Position numbers and translations under genes: made by a program. The notes under the pieces are model-generated. The model did not search any database, was not told where the DNA came from, and saw nothing but the letters and a program-made list of their open reading frames with translations. From Salvelinus alpinus (lineage: Eukaryota > Chordata > Actinopteri > Salmoniformes > Salmonidae), in NCBI RefSeq assembly GCF_045679555.1, contig NC_092094.1, positions 12,595,612-12,659,611 on the forward strand: a stretch of 64,000 nt of DNA, read 5' to 3'. This document shows, piece after piece, positions 53,815-64,000 of this stretch (position 1 is its first letter; each line of letters begins with the position of its first letter).

Positions 53815-54200
53815 TCACGTTCGTCGTATGAATCGGACCAAGGCGCAGCGTTGTATGCGTACATTCTATATTTATTAAAAGAATGAACACTGAACAAACT
53901 AACAAAATAACAAAACGAAACGTGAAGCTATACAAACTACACATAGACAAGAACCCAGGAACACCAAAGGGAAAATGGCTACCTAAATATGATACCCAAT
54001 CAGAGACAACGATAAACAGCTGCCTCTGATTGGGAACCATATCAGGCCACCATAGACATACAAATCACCTAGACCTACAAAAACCCTAGGCATACAAAAA
54101 ACCCTAGACAATAAAAAAACTAACATACCCACCATAGTCACACCCTGACCTAACCAAAATATAAAGAAAACAGAGATATCTCAGGTCAGGGCGTGACACT
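53815..54200 (-). mobile_element. Solo-LTR-like repeat, copy 1
   Basis: Bounded by GTCACGTTCGTC (left) and GGTCAGGGCGTGACA (right), so the ends are inverse TGTCACG-type. The interior shows GGCTACCTAAATATGATACC and ATCAGAGACAACGATAAACA. No internal retroviral sequence adjoins it. A second copy lies at 55781-56152 in the same orientation. Confidence 0.65.
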
Positions 54201-54209
54201 GCCCAGCAT

Positions 54210-55775
54210 GGGTGAAAAGTGCTTTGGTGTTGAAGTTTCACTTCATTATGCTATAAAATAAAATAAAATCTGAAGACAAATATGATTATTCATGTTCTGA
54301 CTCATTCAGTGGGGTCTTTCTCATTTCATTAACAGCATATCCAAAAATGAAGGATTTGCATAACCTAATACATCCAATATTAATCACCGAGCTCTGTTGA
54401 CAGAGCGATGTAGCTTTCTCGCAGCAAATTTTGGGGATTTTACATGTTGTGGTGGTCATCTTCAAAGTCGTTTCCCCGGGTTCAGAAAAGGCAAAATTGA
54501 AATCAAATGTAAAAGCCTTTGAAAATAAAAAGCTTGCAGTATGCTCAGTGCTCTGTTGACATTTCACAGTGATACACTTGTTTTTTTGAGAAATCTTCAA
54601 AAAAGAACAGGAATTTTGCATTAATATGAAAAGCATATAATAAAATATGAAAATACTACATGTTAGGTCTCAAAATCAAGATCTATCTTACCTCTATATT
54701 GTTGTACGTCCTGCAGATTCGAGAAGAAAGATGACGAGTTAAATGGGAATGTGAGCCTGTGAGATAGCCTTCATTCTCACACAGCATGCAGCCTAGCTGA
54801 TGCCATGCTGTGCAATTTTCCTTCTTTTTTTGACCACTTTTGCATCCATTGATTTAGTCACCCTAATTTTGGCCATCCTACAAGGGTACAAACTCTAATA
54901 ACTTTTGAAAGGGTTATGATAGAGACATGAGGTTTGGACCATTGGTTTTCTTAGGGGATTATTGGGCACTCTACATTGTATCAAGCAGAAGAGTATTACC
55001 CACACCAACAGATATGATAGAGAGCTAGTCAAGGTCACATATCTCTGACCAGTCCTGGCCACCTCTAGCCCTGGTGTATGTTCTGGTAACCGGAGCCACA
55101 GGAGCCTTGCAGGGAGGCTGCTCCCGAGGCTCAGCCTGACAGGCAGCTACAGATGATAAATTATCCTGGTAGAGCAAAGGGCTGATGAAGCAAGGCTTTG
55201 CGAGGCGGGGCGCCGGATGCTGTCCACTCTCTCCAAACACACCACTCCACCTGGAGGTCAGTTTTTTTAGAAACTTGTCTCTACACATACAGCAATCTGT
55301 CTGTTCCCCACAATGGAGTTTGATAACACACCAGCTGCAGCAGACATACAGAGTGTAGTAGCCAGCTCATGTTAGACTACAATAGAACCGCAGCATGAAA
55401 TCTGATGTGGCTACACACGGCTCATAGAAATCTCACGATTATGGAGGGGGGACAAAATCATCAATGAAAGACTGGAATCAATTGCCCTTTTTATAATCAT
55501 AATACCCATTTCATAAAGTACTACAAATGCCATGATGATCTGGACGAGACTGACAAATCGAGGCAAAGGTAAAAATCTCTGGATTAACTATCTAATGTTA
55601 GCTAAATGTAGTAATTCATAAATTAGATACATTTATTTAAATGGACAATTCTGTTAACTGTCTTTTGCAAGTTTTAAATTGACACAATACCTGTTAGCAA
55701 AGGTGTCAGCTAGAGATGACGTGCAGGGATTTGTAGTTTTGCATTATGTCTACTTTGACGCTAATTAGGAGTATA
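54210..55775. other. Intergenic with an unassigned 116-codon frame
   Basis: The minus frame 54286-54636 is open but has no family signature that I recognise. A small perfect hairpin GCTCTG-TTGA-CAGAGC lies at 54391-54406. Nothing else recognised. Confidence 0.35.
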
Positions 55776-55780
55776 TTAGT

Positions 55781-56152
55781 ATAACGATCTTCGTCTGGAG
55801 AAAGAGAGGAGGACCAAAGCGCAGCGTGGTAAGTGTTCATATGATGAATATTTAATAGAACAAACTGAACACTGAGATACAAAACAATAAAGTGAACTAC
55901 TGAAAACCGAAACAGTTCCGTGTGGAACACACAGACACGGAAGACAACCACCCACAAAACACAACAGAAAACAGGCTACCTAAATATGGTTCCCAATCAG
56001 AGACAATGACTAACACCTGCCTCTGATTGAGAACCATATCAGGCCAAACGAAAAACCCAACATAGAAACACAAACATAGATAACCCACCCAACTCACGCC
56101 CTGACCATACTAAAACAAAGAAAATACAAAAGAACTAAGGTCAGAACGTGAC
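55781..56152 (-). mobile_element. Solo-LTR-like repeat, copy 2
   Basis: Shares CAAAGCGCAGCGTGGTAAGT, GGCTACCTAAATATGGTTCC and CAATCAGAGACAATGACTAA with copy 1 and ends GGTCAGAACGTGACA. It has no adjoining internal region. Confidence 0.65.
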
Positions 56153-56154
56153 AA

Positions 56155-58040
56155 TTAGAGACGAATATATTGATAAAAATCACCTTGTCCTAGAGAGATT
56201 TACATGGTTATCAAAACGTCACGCCAGGGTAAGCCTACACAAAATGCAGACCTTATTTTAAGTGGTTCTAAAATCCCCTTTGGAAAAAATTAATGTTGGA
56301 AAAACAATTGGAACTATGTCCCTTTTTGACCGCTAGGTTTTATGGGTATTATGACACCTCCACTGTGGGGGTCTATAATGTAGTTACAGAATTATTGTGG
56401 GGGCGATAGAATATGAATTAGGCTGTTTGAGAAGGGTTGAATCCTAAGAAACCTGCATACACATTGTTTGAAGTACAATAGACCAACATAGCTACTGTGG
56501 TAGGTCAAAGCTGTGTGCAGGAAAACCTTGGTAGAGCATGGGTGGAGTACGCATTGTGGTGCTCATGTGAATTTCCTTTCTTTTCCAGTTTCAGACCAAT
56601 GACTACTTCTCACTTAAAATGTATTTTTTTGTTTTTAATATGTAGTTATAGACAACGTTTGACGTCAACACAAAACTACAATGCTCTGATAGTGTCTGAG
56701 TCATAATACAATAAGCCATTTTGTGTTGTTTCATTTTTATTGCACCTCGGGGCTGCTGAAGAGATATTGTAAGAGAGCAAATCAGAAAAAATAAAATATC
56801 AGTGGGCTGAAACATATATTTTAGAAGTCAGTTGTCAATTAAAGATGAATGTGTTTAAACATACGTTTTGTATTTCCTTGAGGCGGTTTTCTGCCGTAAT
56901 GTTATTGTTGTTGAGTACGGGCCCACTGTTGGGTAAACCAATCGTGCAGCTCATAGAAAACTCAAAGGCAAGGCCAGGGGAGTTTGGAGTCCCTACTCTA
57001 TCATGTGATTTATATTATGTGCCAAAACTAATGGAGTGTGTGAAATCACATTGTGTTCTTTTCCCTTGCATTCTCTGATGTCATCTTAGCCCTCTTATAA
57101 GTCAGTGTGGTTATGTGGAAAAAGCTGTCAAACTTACCGCATGAAATGAAATCTTGAGTAGGTCTACAGCAATGGGCTCAAAAGAATAGGAGGAGGTTAG
57201 TACTCAATTACAATGATGATGGTATGATTTAATAGAAAAGAGATGACCAGCAACTATGGACTAAAAGTCAGGCAATCCAGTGGTATTTTCTGACATTTCA
57301 ACAAGCATGAAATAGCCTATGAAATACGAGCATAGACAATGAAAAGGGTCTGTAGGGTCAGTGAGGACAGTGTGCTTGACATGCTGTGCAGTGAATTATG
57401 CTAATTGATTGCCCTTCAGCAAAATGTTCTAATGTAAAAAAGGGAATTTCCATATGCTGTGACAATTCCCTCAACTTAAAAGCCACAGTTTCAATAGATA
57501 CAAAATTAAACAGAAATGTAGCACTAAAAAGAGAATTGAGAATAAAAATGGTAATCTCGTTCCCTCTCCTCTGAAGTTTGGAGTGTAATATAATGCTTAA
57601 GCATAACTTGGAGCACAATTACATTTAATTTACAGCTTGCTGTATTTCTCATATGTGGAGCAATAAGTTACCGCACATCTTTCTGAAAACAGTTATTCCT
57701 CAGGCAGGATGCTCAACCTAAAACCTCTTTTCCTTCTGAAGTTATCCTGATTTCATCTTCCCATCGTCAATGCACCATGTTTGGGAGTAGAGCAGGGCAC
57801 AACGAATAATGTGTATTGGAAAAGCATTATCAGTGGCACAGTGATATGAATTCTCTGGCATCATAATATAGATGTTCTGTCCCGTACAGTAGGATCGTAG
57901 GGGACACTAGGCATGCGTTAGAGACAAGGCTACTATTATTTAATGAAAATTACTTTTCTGTCATCAAACACTGTTAGACTATGGTTCAGTAACCTTTGGG
58001 AGTCCTTTATAACTGTTTTGTGTTGTGGCACGGTGTTCGT
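56155..58040. other. Intergenic, repeat-poor
   Basis: About 1.9 kb without a recognised element. Small frames (56845-57078, 57358-57618) show no signature. Confidence 0.4.
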
Positions 58041-58044
58041 TTCA

Positions 58045-58430
58045 AATCAAATCAAAGCTTATTGGTCGTGTACACAGATTTGCAGGTCTTATAGCAGGTG
58101 CAGCGAAATGTTTCTAGCTCCAACAGTGAAGTAGAATGTTTCGCAAATACAATACTAATACACAAATCATTTGAAATCAGAACGAATCCAATTAACAATC
58201 CAGAGTACATATATTAGAGTGAGCATGTGTCAGAATCCAGAATTGAATACGTGGACTGTGTAGAAAATTGTATGTACAGTAGTAGGACGGGCGATCTCAA
58301 GAATACAGTATAGGCCATGCATACACAGTGAGTAAACAATGGTATATAAACAGAATATGAGGAATACTGTATATGAGAATAGGAGTTTGTACACTAAATT
58401 GGTAATTACATAAAAAGGGGGACTTCCGGT
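58045..58430 (-). mobile_element. LINE 3' UTR/tail-like fragment
   Basis: It begins CAAATCAAATCAAAGCTTAT (inverse of a GATTTGATTTG tail), then GGTCGTGTACACAGATTTGC and GCAGCGAAATGTTTCTAGCT. It is related in layout to the tail at 36379 but different in sequence. Confidence 0.55.
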
Positions 58431-58454
58431 TAAGCAACGTAGAAATAAGTCGCA

Positions 58455-58660
58455 CGAGGTCACCCCTCAGAGCCTGGTTCCTCTCTAGGTTTCTTCCTAG
58501 GTTCTGGCCTTTCTAGGGAGTTCTGGCCTTTCTAGGGAGTTTTTTCCTAGCCACCGTGCATCTACACCTGCATTGCTTGCTGTTTGGGATTTTAGGCTGA
58601 GTTTCTGTACAGCACTTTGTGACATCAGCTGATGTAAATAGGGCTTTATAAATACATTCG
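58455..58660 (+). mobile_element. Retroelement 3' end, copy 2
   Basis: Same block as 29720-30013 (AGCCTGGTTCCTCTCTAGGT through AGGGCTTTATAAATACATTC and GATTGATTGA). It has an internal tandem duplication of GTTCTGGCCTTTCTAGGGA. Confidence 0.62.
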
Positions 58661-58773
58661 ATTGATTGAATGATTCTCCGACAACTTTTGTAAATAATCC
58701 TAAATTTCGGCTAAATTCATACTTCTCATGACCTCAAAAGTAATTTTATTTACCCAGTAATAGACTGTACCTA

Positions 58774-59625
58774 CACTACCTTTTAAAAGTTTGGGGTCAC
58801 TTAGAAATGTACTTGGTTTTGAAAGAAAAGTTGTTAATTTAATTTACAATTTAATGTTGTAAATGACTATTGTAGCTGGAAACGGATGAGTTTTAGTGGA
58901 ATATCTGCATAGGCGTACAAAGGCCCATTATCAGCAACCATCACTCCTGCATTCCAATGGCACGTTGTGTTAGCTAATCCAAGTTTATCATTTTAAAAGA
59001 TTAATTGATCATTAGAAAATCATTTTGCAATTATGTTAGCACAGCTGAAAACTGTTGTCATGATTAAAGAAGCAATAAAACTGTCCTTCTTTAGACTAGT
59101 TGAGTATCTGGATCATCAGCATTTGTGGGTTCGATTACAGGCTCAAAATGGCCAGAAACAAAGACCTTTCTTCTGAAACTCGTCAGTCTATTCTTGTTCT
59201 GAGAAATGAAGGCTATTCCATGTGAGAAATTGCCAAGAAACTAAAGATCTCGTACAACACTGTGAACTACTCTCTTCACAGAACAGCGCAAACTGGCTCT
59301 AATTAGAATAGAAAGAGGAGTGGGAGGCCCTGGTGCACAACTGAGCAAGAGGACAAGTACATTAGAGTGTCTAGTTTGAGAAACAGACGCCTCACAAGTC
59401 CTCAACTGGCAGCTTCATTAAATAGTACCCGCAAAACACAAGTCTCAACGTCAACAGTGAAGAGGCGACTCTGGGATGCTGGCCACCTAGGCAGAGTTTC
59501 TCTGTTCAGTGTCTATATTCTTTTGCCCATCTTAATTTTTTATTTGTATTTTTATTGGCCAGTCTGAGATATGGCTTTTTCTTTGCAACTCTGCCTAGAA
59601 GGACAGCATCCCAGAGTTGCCTATT
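58774..59625 (+). mobile_element. Rearranged Tc1-like element
   Basis: The left terminal repeat is CACTACCTTTTAAAAGTTTG with GGGGTCACTTAGAAATG, preceded by TA at 58772-58773. The first half is in plus orientation. From about 59498 the sequence switches to the opposite orientation of the same element, ending in an inverted copy of 59466-59499. No right terminal repeat is found. Confidence 0.8.
59149..59560 (+). pseudogene. Tc1-like transposase N-terminal remnant
   Basis: The plus strand reads MARNKDLSSETRQSILVLRN EGYSM then a stop, EIAKKLKISYNTVNYSLHRT (helix-turn-helix) and, after a gap, SGRPWCTTEQEDKYIRVSSL with QLAASLNSTRKTQVSTSTVK and RRLWDAGHLGRV. The last part is the second DNA-binding region. 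The catalytic part is replaced by inverted sequence. Confidence 0.82.
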
Positions 59626-59764
59626 GACATGAGCAACTCAAGGGCGTATGTAAATTCTTTCCTAGGTCGGTTTGACCTCACTGCACACATTGGGTAATCA
59701 ACGGATGCTGAGTTAGAGAGAATTCCTGCTGATCGTCTCGTTCATATTGACGCGTTTAGGATGT

Positions 59765-59783
59765 GGGGGGGGGGGGGGGGGGG
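59765..59783 (+). repeat. G19 homopolymer at LINE 5' side
   Basis: Nineteen consecutive G just upstream of the first LINE coding frame. Confidence 0.95.
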
Positions 59784-59928
59784 TTGTCATTATCCAAAGA
59801 TTCTTGTGCTCTGCTTTTTTTAGAGGATTTTACTTATTTTTTATTCAGATATTTTGCTCATGCTGCTCCTCTCTCAATCTCTCTGTTCCTCTTTCTTTTT
59901 CATTTGACTTCTCCACTTATAAGGATCA

Positions 59929-60588
59929 ATGTCTAGTTCAACAACAAGTCAGGATGGCACTTTAGGGCTTCCAGTCAGACTGGTGACATGGAACATTCAC
60001 GGTTGTGGGGGGAAAATTAAGAGCTCCAAAGTATTTTCACATCTGAAGAGCCTGAATACTGATATCGCATTTCTTCAAGAAACGCACCTACGTGTTAACG
60101 ACCATACTAGATTGGGGTAAAGCAAGGGTTGGTCAGGTTTTTCATTCTAACTTTAACGGCAAAGCCAGGGGAACAGCAATATTGATCACAAACGAGTACA
60201 GTTTTCACCCTCACAGATCATTTCAGATCCTGGAGGACGTTATACAATAGTTAGTGGCACCCTCTTCCAAACCCCTGTAGTACTTGTGAATGTTTACACC
60301 CCTAACTGAGATGAAACTATATTTATGACATCTCTTTTAGCCTCTCTCCCTAATCTTGATACCCACCGCCTCATCTTCGGTGGTGACCTTAACTGTGTTA
60401 TTGAACCAAAACTTGATCAGTTTAATCCCACAACACTTACTCCTTCCAGGATGGCAAAAGCTCTTTCTACGTTCATGACCCAAATGGGTTGTGTTGATCC
60501 ATGGCGCTTCCTCCGCCTGGTCACAAAAGACTTCTCCTACTTTTCTCATGTTCATCAAGCGTACTCACGCATAGACTACTTTTTTTAG
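59929..60588 (+). pseudogene. L1-like LINE endonuclease domain
   Basis: The first frame starts MSSSTTSQDGTLGLPVRLVT and has the endonuclease motifs TWNIHGCGG and IAFLQETHL. After a break the second frame has FGGDLNCVIEPKLDQ and ends SRIDYFF, matching the GDLN and SRID motifs that complete the active site. Catalytic residues of both halves are visible, but the frame is broken at 60118-60325. Confidence 0.85.
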
Positions 60589-60700
60589 ATAGAGCCCTTC
60601 TCCCCTCAGTTAAAACTACAGAATATTCTGCGATAGTGATTTCGGACCATTCCCCCACATTCTGGACTTAGCACTTACTCCGAATGCAAAAAAAAAACTG

Positions 60701-62360
60701 TTGAATAGGAGATTTAACATGGCCCTATTGTCTAACAAAGATTTCTGTGACTTTATTTCGACAAACATAGATGTATTCATTCAAACGAATAAAAATTATG
60801 ACACCTCCCCTTCTCTTCTTTGGGAAACTTTTAAAGCTGTGTTACGGCAAAATATCATTTCTTACAACCCTCATCATGTCAAACAAAGCAAACTGAAACA
60901 TCAGGAACTGGTGGATTCAATCCTGGCAATAGACCGACAATATTCAACTTCACCATCCCCTGAATTATACGCAGAAAGGTTGAAACTTCAAACTCAATTT
61001 AATCTGCTTTCCACTGATAAAGCAGAGTTTCTGTTGCAACGAACAAAGGGGACGTACTACGAATATGGTGACAACTTAAACGCCAGTCAGCATCTCATCT
61101 TATCTCTCAGGTATATAAACTCCTTCCGTAATCTTACAAGTGTTCCCTCTAGTATTAAAACAACTTTCGTGTCATTTTATTGTAACCTCTACAAATCCGT
61201 AACCCCATCATATAACACGGCTATGGACAACTTTTTAGATAACTTGGATATCCCATCCATTGATATGGACATGAGTAAAGTTCTGGACAGCCCTCTGCAT
61301 CTTGATTAGATAACAAATGGTCTAAAGTTAATGCAAATTGGCAAGGCCCCAGGCCCTGATGGCTTCCCCGTCGATTTTTATACAGAATTCTCAGATCATC
61401 TCGCCCCATTACTATTAGATATGTTCACCGACTCATTATCACAGGGTTCTCTCCCCCGACGCTAACCCAAGCCTCCATCTCACTTATACTTAAGAAAGAT
61501 AAAGATCCGGTGCAATGTGGTGTAAATCAGCCAATTTCACTTTTGAATGCTGATGTTAAATGATTAGCTAAGGTTCTAGCATGCCGGTTGGAACCCTGCC
61601 TTCAGAATGTCATATCTGATGACCAAACGGGTTTCATCAAAGGGCGACAACTCTTTTCCAATGTACGCCGGCTTTTGAACATTATACTCTCTCCTTCTAT
61701 CTCTCCAGACCCCAAAATTGTTGTTTCTCTTGATGCGGAGAAGGCTTTCGACCGGGTGGAGTGGGATTATTTATTTAAGATATTGGGAAGATTTGGTTTT
61801 GGGTCCAATTTCATTTCATGGATAAGTCTGCTCTATTCTGCTCTTACGGCTAGTATACACACCAAATCTCAACATTCAAAATACTTCCCCCTCTCCAGAG
61901 GGACCCATCAAGGGTGCCCTATGTCCCCACTCCTCTTTGCTCTTGCAATAGAACCTTACAATTATCACCATCATTTACTGGAATCCACCAAGCTGGTGAA
62001 GAGCACAAAGTGTCACTGTATGCAGATTATCTACTATTATATATCACTAACCCTGTGAACCCTGTCAATAACATAATGAATATTTTAAACACGTTTGGAT
62101 CATTCTCAGGTTACAAATTGAACATTCAGAAAAGTGAATGTTTTCCGATCAACCCTGCTGCCAAGCATATTCCCCTGCCTTTCCGTCTGTCGCCCTCTGG
62201 CTTTTCCTGTTTGGGTGTGAATATAACACACTCTCTGGCTGCCCTCCATAAAACTAACATTGCAAGCCTAGTCACACGAGTTAAAGCAGACTTACAACGC
62301 TGGGATAGTCTGTCTCTCTCATTAGCTGGCAGAATCCAATCTGTTAAAATGAACACCTAG
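60701..62360 (+). pseudogene. L1-like LINE linker and reverse transcriptase
   Basis: The linker (60701-61309) is open. The RT follows in pieces: GKAPGPDGFPVDFYTEF near 61342, DDQTGFIKGRQLFSNVRRLL, VVSLDAEKAFDRVEWDYLF (first catalytic Asp), and RGTHQGCPMSPLLFALAIEP. After a frameshift comes VSLYADYLLLYI. The YADD box reads YADY, so the second catalytic Asp is replaced by Tyr. KLNIQKSECFPIN and the thumb follow. It is inactive on two counts. Confidence 0.87.
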
Positions 62361-63250
62361 GTTTCTATACCTTTTTCAATGTCTTCCGATCTTTCTGCCA
62401 AAATCATTTTTTACCAAATTGGATAGGCTCATCAGTCATTTTATCTGGGCAGGCAAATCACCTAGGATGCGTAGAGCAATACTTCAAAGAAGAAGACAAT
62501 ATGGAAGATTGGCGCTTCCAAATGTATTGCTTTACTGTTGGGCAGCCAATATTCAAAAGATTATGGTCTGTTGTCATGCTCCAGATACCAACTGGTGCTC
62601 ATTAGAGGCACGCTCCTGCCAATCATCCTCCCTTTTTGCTCTTGCTTTTGTGCCCCACTGGCCTTGTGTCCTTCAAAATATATGGGAAACCCCATTGTGC
62701 GCTCTACTCTGAAGATCTGGAGACAATTTCTTCAACATTTTAGACTTTCTGCTCCTTCTCTTCTAGGCCCTATCTGTATCATCCACCTATTTTTACCCTC
62801 CAAACTCCACCATGCTTTTGTTTTGTGGTGTGAGAGAGGTTTGGTTTGTTTCAAATATGTATTTTTAGATGGGAAGTTTGTCAGTTTTAATGATCTCGTA
62901 GCTCGAGCTAATCTGGCTCATTCTAATCTTTTCCGTTATTTTCAAGCCCGTAACTTTGTTTGCTCTCATTCCCCACCTTTCCTCAACTTCCTCCCAAGTT
63001 GTTGCTAGAGGAGATTTTGTCCCTCTTGTGGAGTCAGCAAGGTCTGATTTCTAGATTATATGACATTATGCTGTCCTCTGAACCCTCTCCAATAAACAAA
63101 ATCAAGACCGACTGGGGTAGTGAACTTGAACTTGACCTTGCAGATGACTGGTGGAAGGAGGCCCTTCTTAGGGTCAACTCCACATCCTCGTGTGCTCGGT
63201 TAAGATTAATTCAGTTCAAAGTCTTGCACAGAATTCACTACACCTAAGAA
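62360..63250 (+). pseudogene. L1-like LINE ORF2 C-terminal region
   Basis: Overlapping pieces in different frames: DRLISHFIWAGKSPRMRRAI with QRRRQYGRLALPNVLLYCWA (62419-62712), then LLGPICIIHLFLPSK (62538-63008), and finally WWKEALLRVNSTSSCARLRL with IQFKVLHRIHYT (62960-63247). The FIWAGK and GLPN-type (here GRLALPN) motifs are typical of L1-group ORF2 C-termini. Confidence 0.8.
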
Positions 63251-63424
63251 AATGTTTGTAAATTCCTCCCAGACACGAATGACACGTGATAGATGCTGCT
63301 TTTGTTGTTAAAGGGAGGTGGTTCAATAAGTACAGGGGATTAAATTATGTATCTCTTCAATTTGTAATTTATATTGCTTTATATGCTCAATAAAAAAAAA
63401 TATATATAATTTTTTTTAAATATA

Positions 63425-64000
63425 TACATAAAAAGGGACAGTGGAGTGTTAAAATAAGCCTGCTGAAAATCTGGTGTTTCTATGTCGGTTTTGTAATATT
63501 TCAGTCTTCTGTGTTGTATATAAAGTGTAATATTGGGATGCAAACTCAAAATTGAATACATAACAACTATATCTGACATGTTTTCTTTTTTTAAGCCCAT
63601 GACCCATGTGTGTGAGATATATACTTTGTTTCAAAGTAGATTTGTTTAAGACTACCAAAAACCACTGTGTGACCCTGATTTAGCCCACTACAGTAAAAGG
63701 ATATACAACAATTACACTATGCATATCTACAGTATATACACATCAATTGCACAGTACATTAAAAGCAAACAGAAAACACGAAAGCAAAACACAATCATAT
63801 GAAACAAACATATATTTCATTATAAAGGCCCGCTAACATCCGCCTAAATTGCCCTAGAGGTACCAACTCCACCAACTTTAAGGAGTTTTGGAGATCGTTC
63901 CACATGAGAGGTGCAAAAAAACTAAAAGCAGATTTAACTACAGGATATTGAAGGGATCTCCAGGGTTAGTCAAAAAATGCCATTACAGTTCGTAGAAACA
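63425..64000. other. Intergenic to window end, nothing recognised
   Basis: AT-rich. The last 170 bp (AGAGGTACCAACTCCACCAA onward) look more complex and could begin another repeat, but I cannot assign it. Confidence 0.35.

Larger units (their letters stand above)
59790..63420 (+). mobile_element. L1/Tx1-like LINE, near full ORF2 length, decayed
   Basis: A plus-strand non-LTR retrotransposon with the endonuclease at 59930-60590, linker at 60700-61310, reverse transcriptase at about 61310-62360, C-terminal region to 63247, and a 3' end at about 63388 with AATAAAAAAAAA and an A/T-rich tail. The order and motifs follow the L1/Tx1 group rather than the L2-like LINEs elsewhere in the window. Stops and frameshifts cut ORF2 into at least seven pieces. 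Confidence 0.87.

Overview
The window is from a vertebrate nuclear genome, almost certainly a salmonid fish. The evidence is the repeat content: several Tc1/mariner families with the terminal sequences typical of salmonids, tRNA-headed SINEs ending in the salmonid-type tail (CTCTGGATAAGAGCGTCTGC), a 5S-rRNA-derived SINE, and many copies of a short foldback repeat built on CACCCTATTCCCTATATAGT. Genus and species cannot be settled from what I can see. No prokaryotic genes, CRISPR arrays or operons are present.

Only one cellular protein-coding gene is well supported: chst1 (keratan sulfate Gal-6-sulfotransferase 1) on the minus strand at about 4 kb, as one uninterrupted coding exon. Its upstream side is to the right, so most of the window is sequence 5' of, or intronic to, that gene.

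Layout. 0-2.1 kb: 3' end of a Ty3/Gypsy chromovirus (RNase H tail, integrase, chromodomain, 3' LTR) abutting a Tc1-like remnant. 4-5.3 kb: chst1. 7-9 kb: simple repeats and a 14-bp minisatellite. 9.8-15.2 kb: SINEs, a perfect 44-bp inverted repeat, a SINE inserted in a 5S-derived SINE, then two adjacent dead Tc1 elements and a LINE tail. 15.5-18.5 kb: two large minisatellites (32/38-bp and 17/18-bp units). 19.2-20.8 and 23.5-24.6 kb: two more dead Tc1 elements, the second inside a foldback repeat. 26.7-30.3 kb: a 1.35-kb pyrimidine tract, a TTCC tract and 13-bp minisatellites. 30.8-31.4 kb: LINE 3' end. 32-36 kb: a deleted Tc1 derivative, an (AC)67 tract, 14/15-bp and 24-bp minisatellites and a SINE. 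36.3-43.8 kb: a layered nest in which a hAT-like element contains a 5'-truncated L2-like LINE, which itself holds a DNA element and a SINE; this is followed by a second hAT-like region with a BED zinc-finger exon. 44.4-45.5 kb: a strictly phased 47-bp minisatellite. 46-49.3 kb: a Tc1 relic, a SINE and a second LINE family. 49.5-53.6 kb: 15-, 12- and 29-bp minisatellites. 53.8-56.2 kb: two solo-LTR-like repeats. 58-63.4 kb: LINE tails, a rearranged Tc1 copy and a decayed L1-like LINE.

Apart from chst1 the proteins seen are transposable-element enzymes, all interrupted by stops, frameshifts or nested insertions. The very long open frames elsewhere (up to 609 codons) are read-through of tandem repeats, not genes. 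I found no new biological system. The most notable items are the perfect inverted repeat at 11.2 kb, the nested insertions that give a relative order of events, the BED-finger exon with a plausible splice donor, and the density and homogeneity of the minisatellites.
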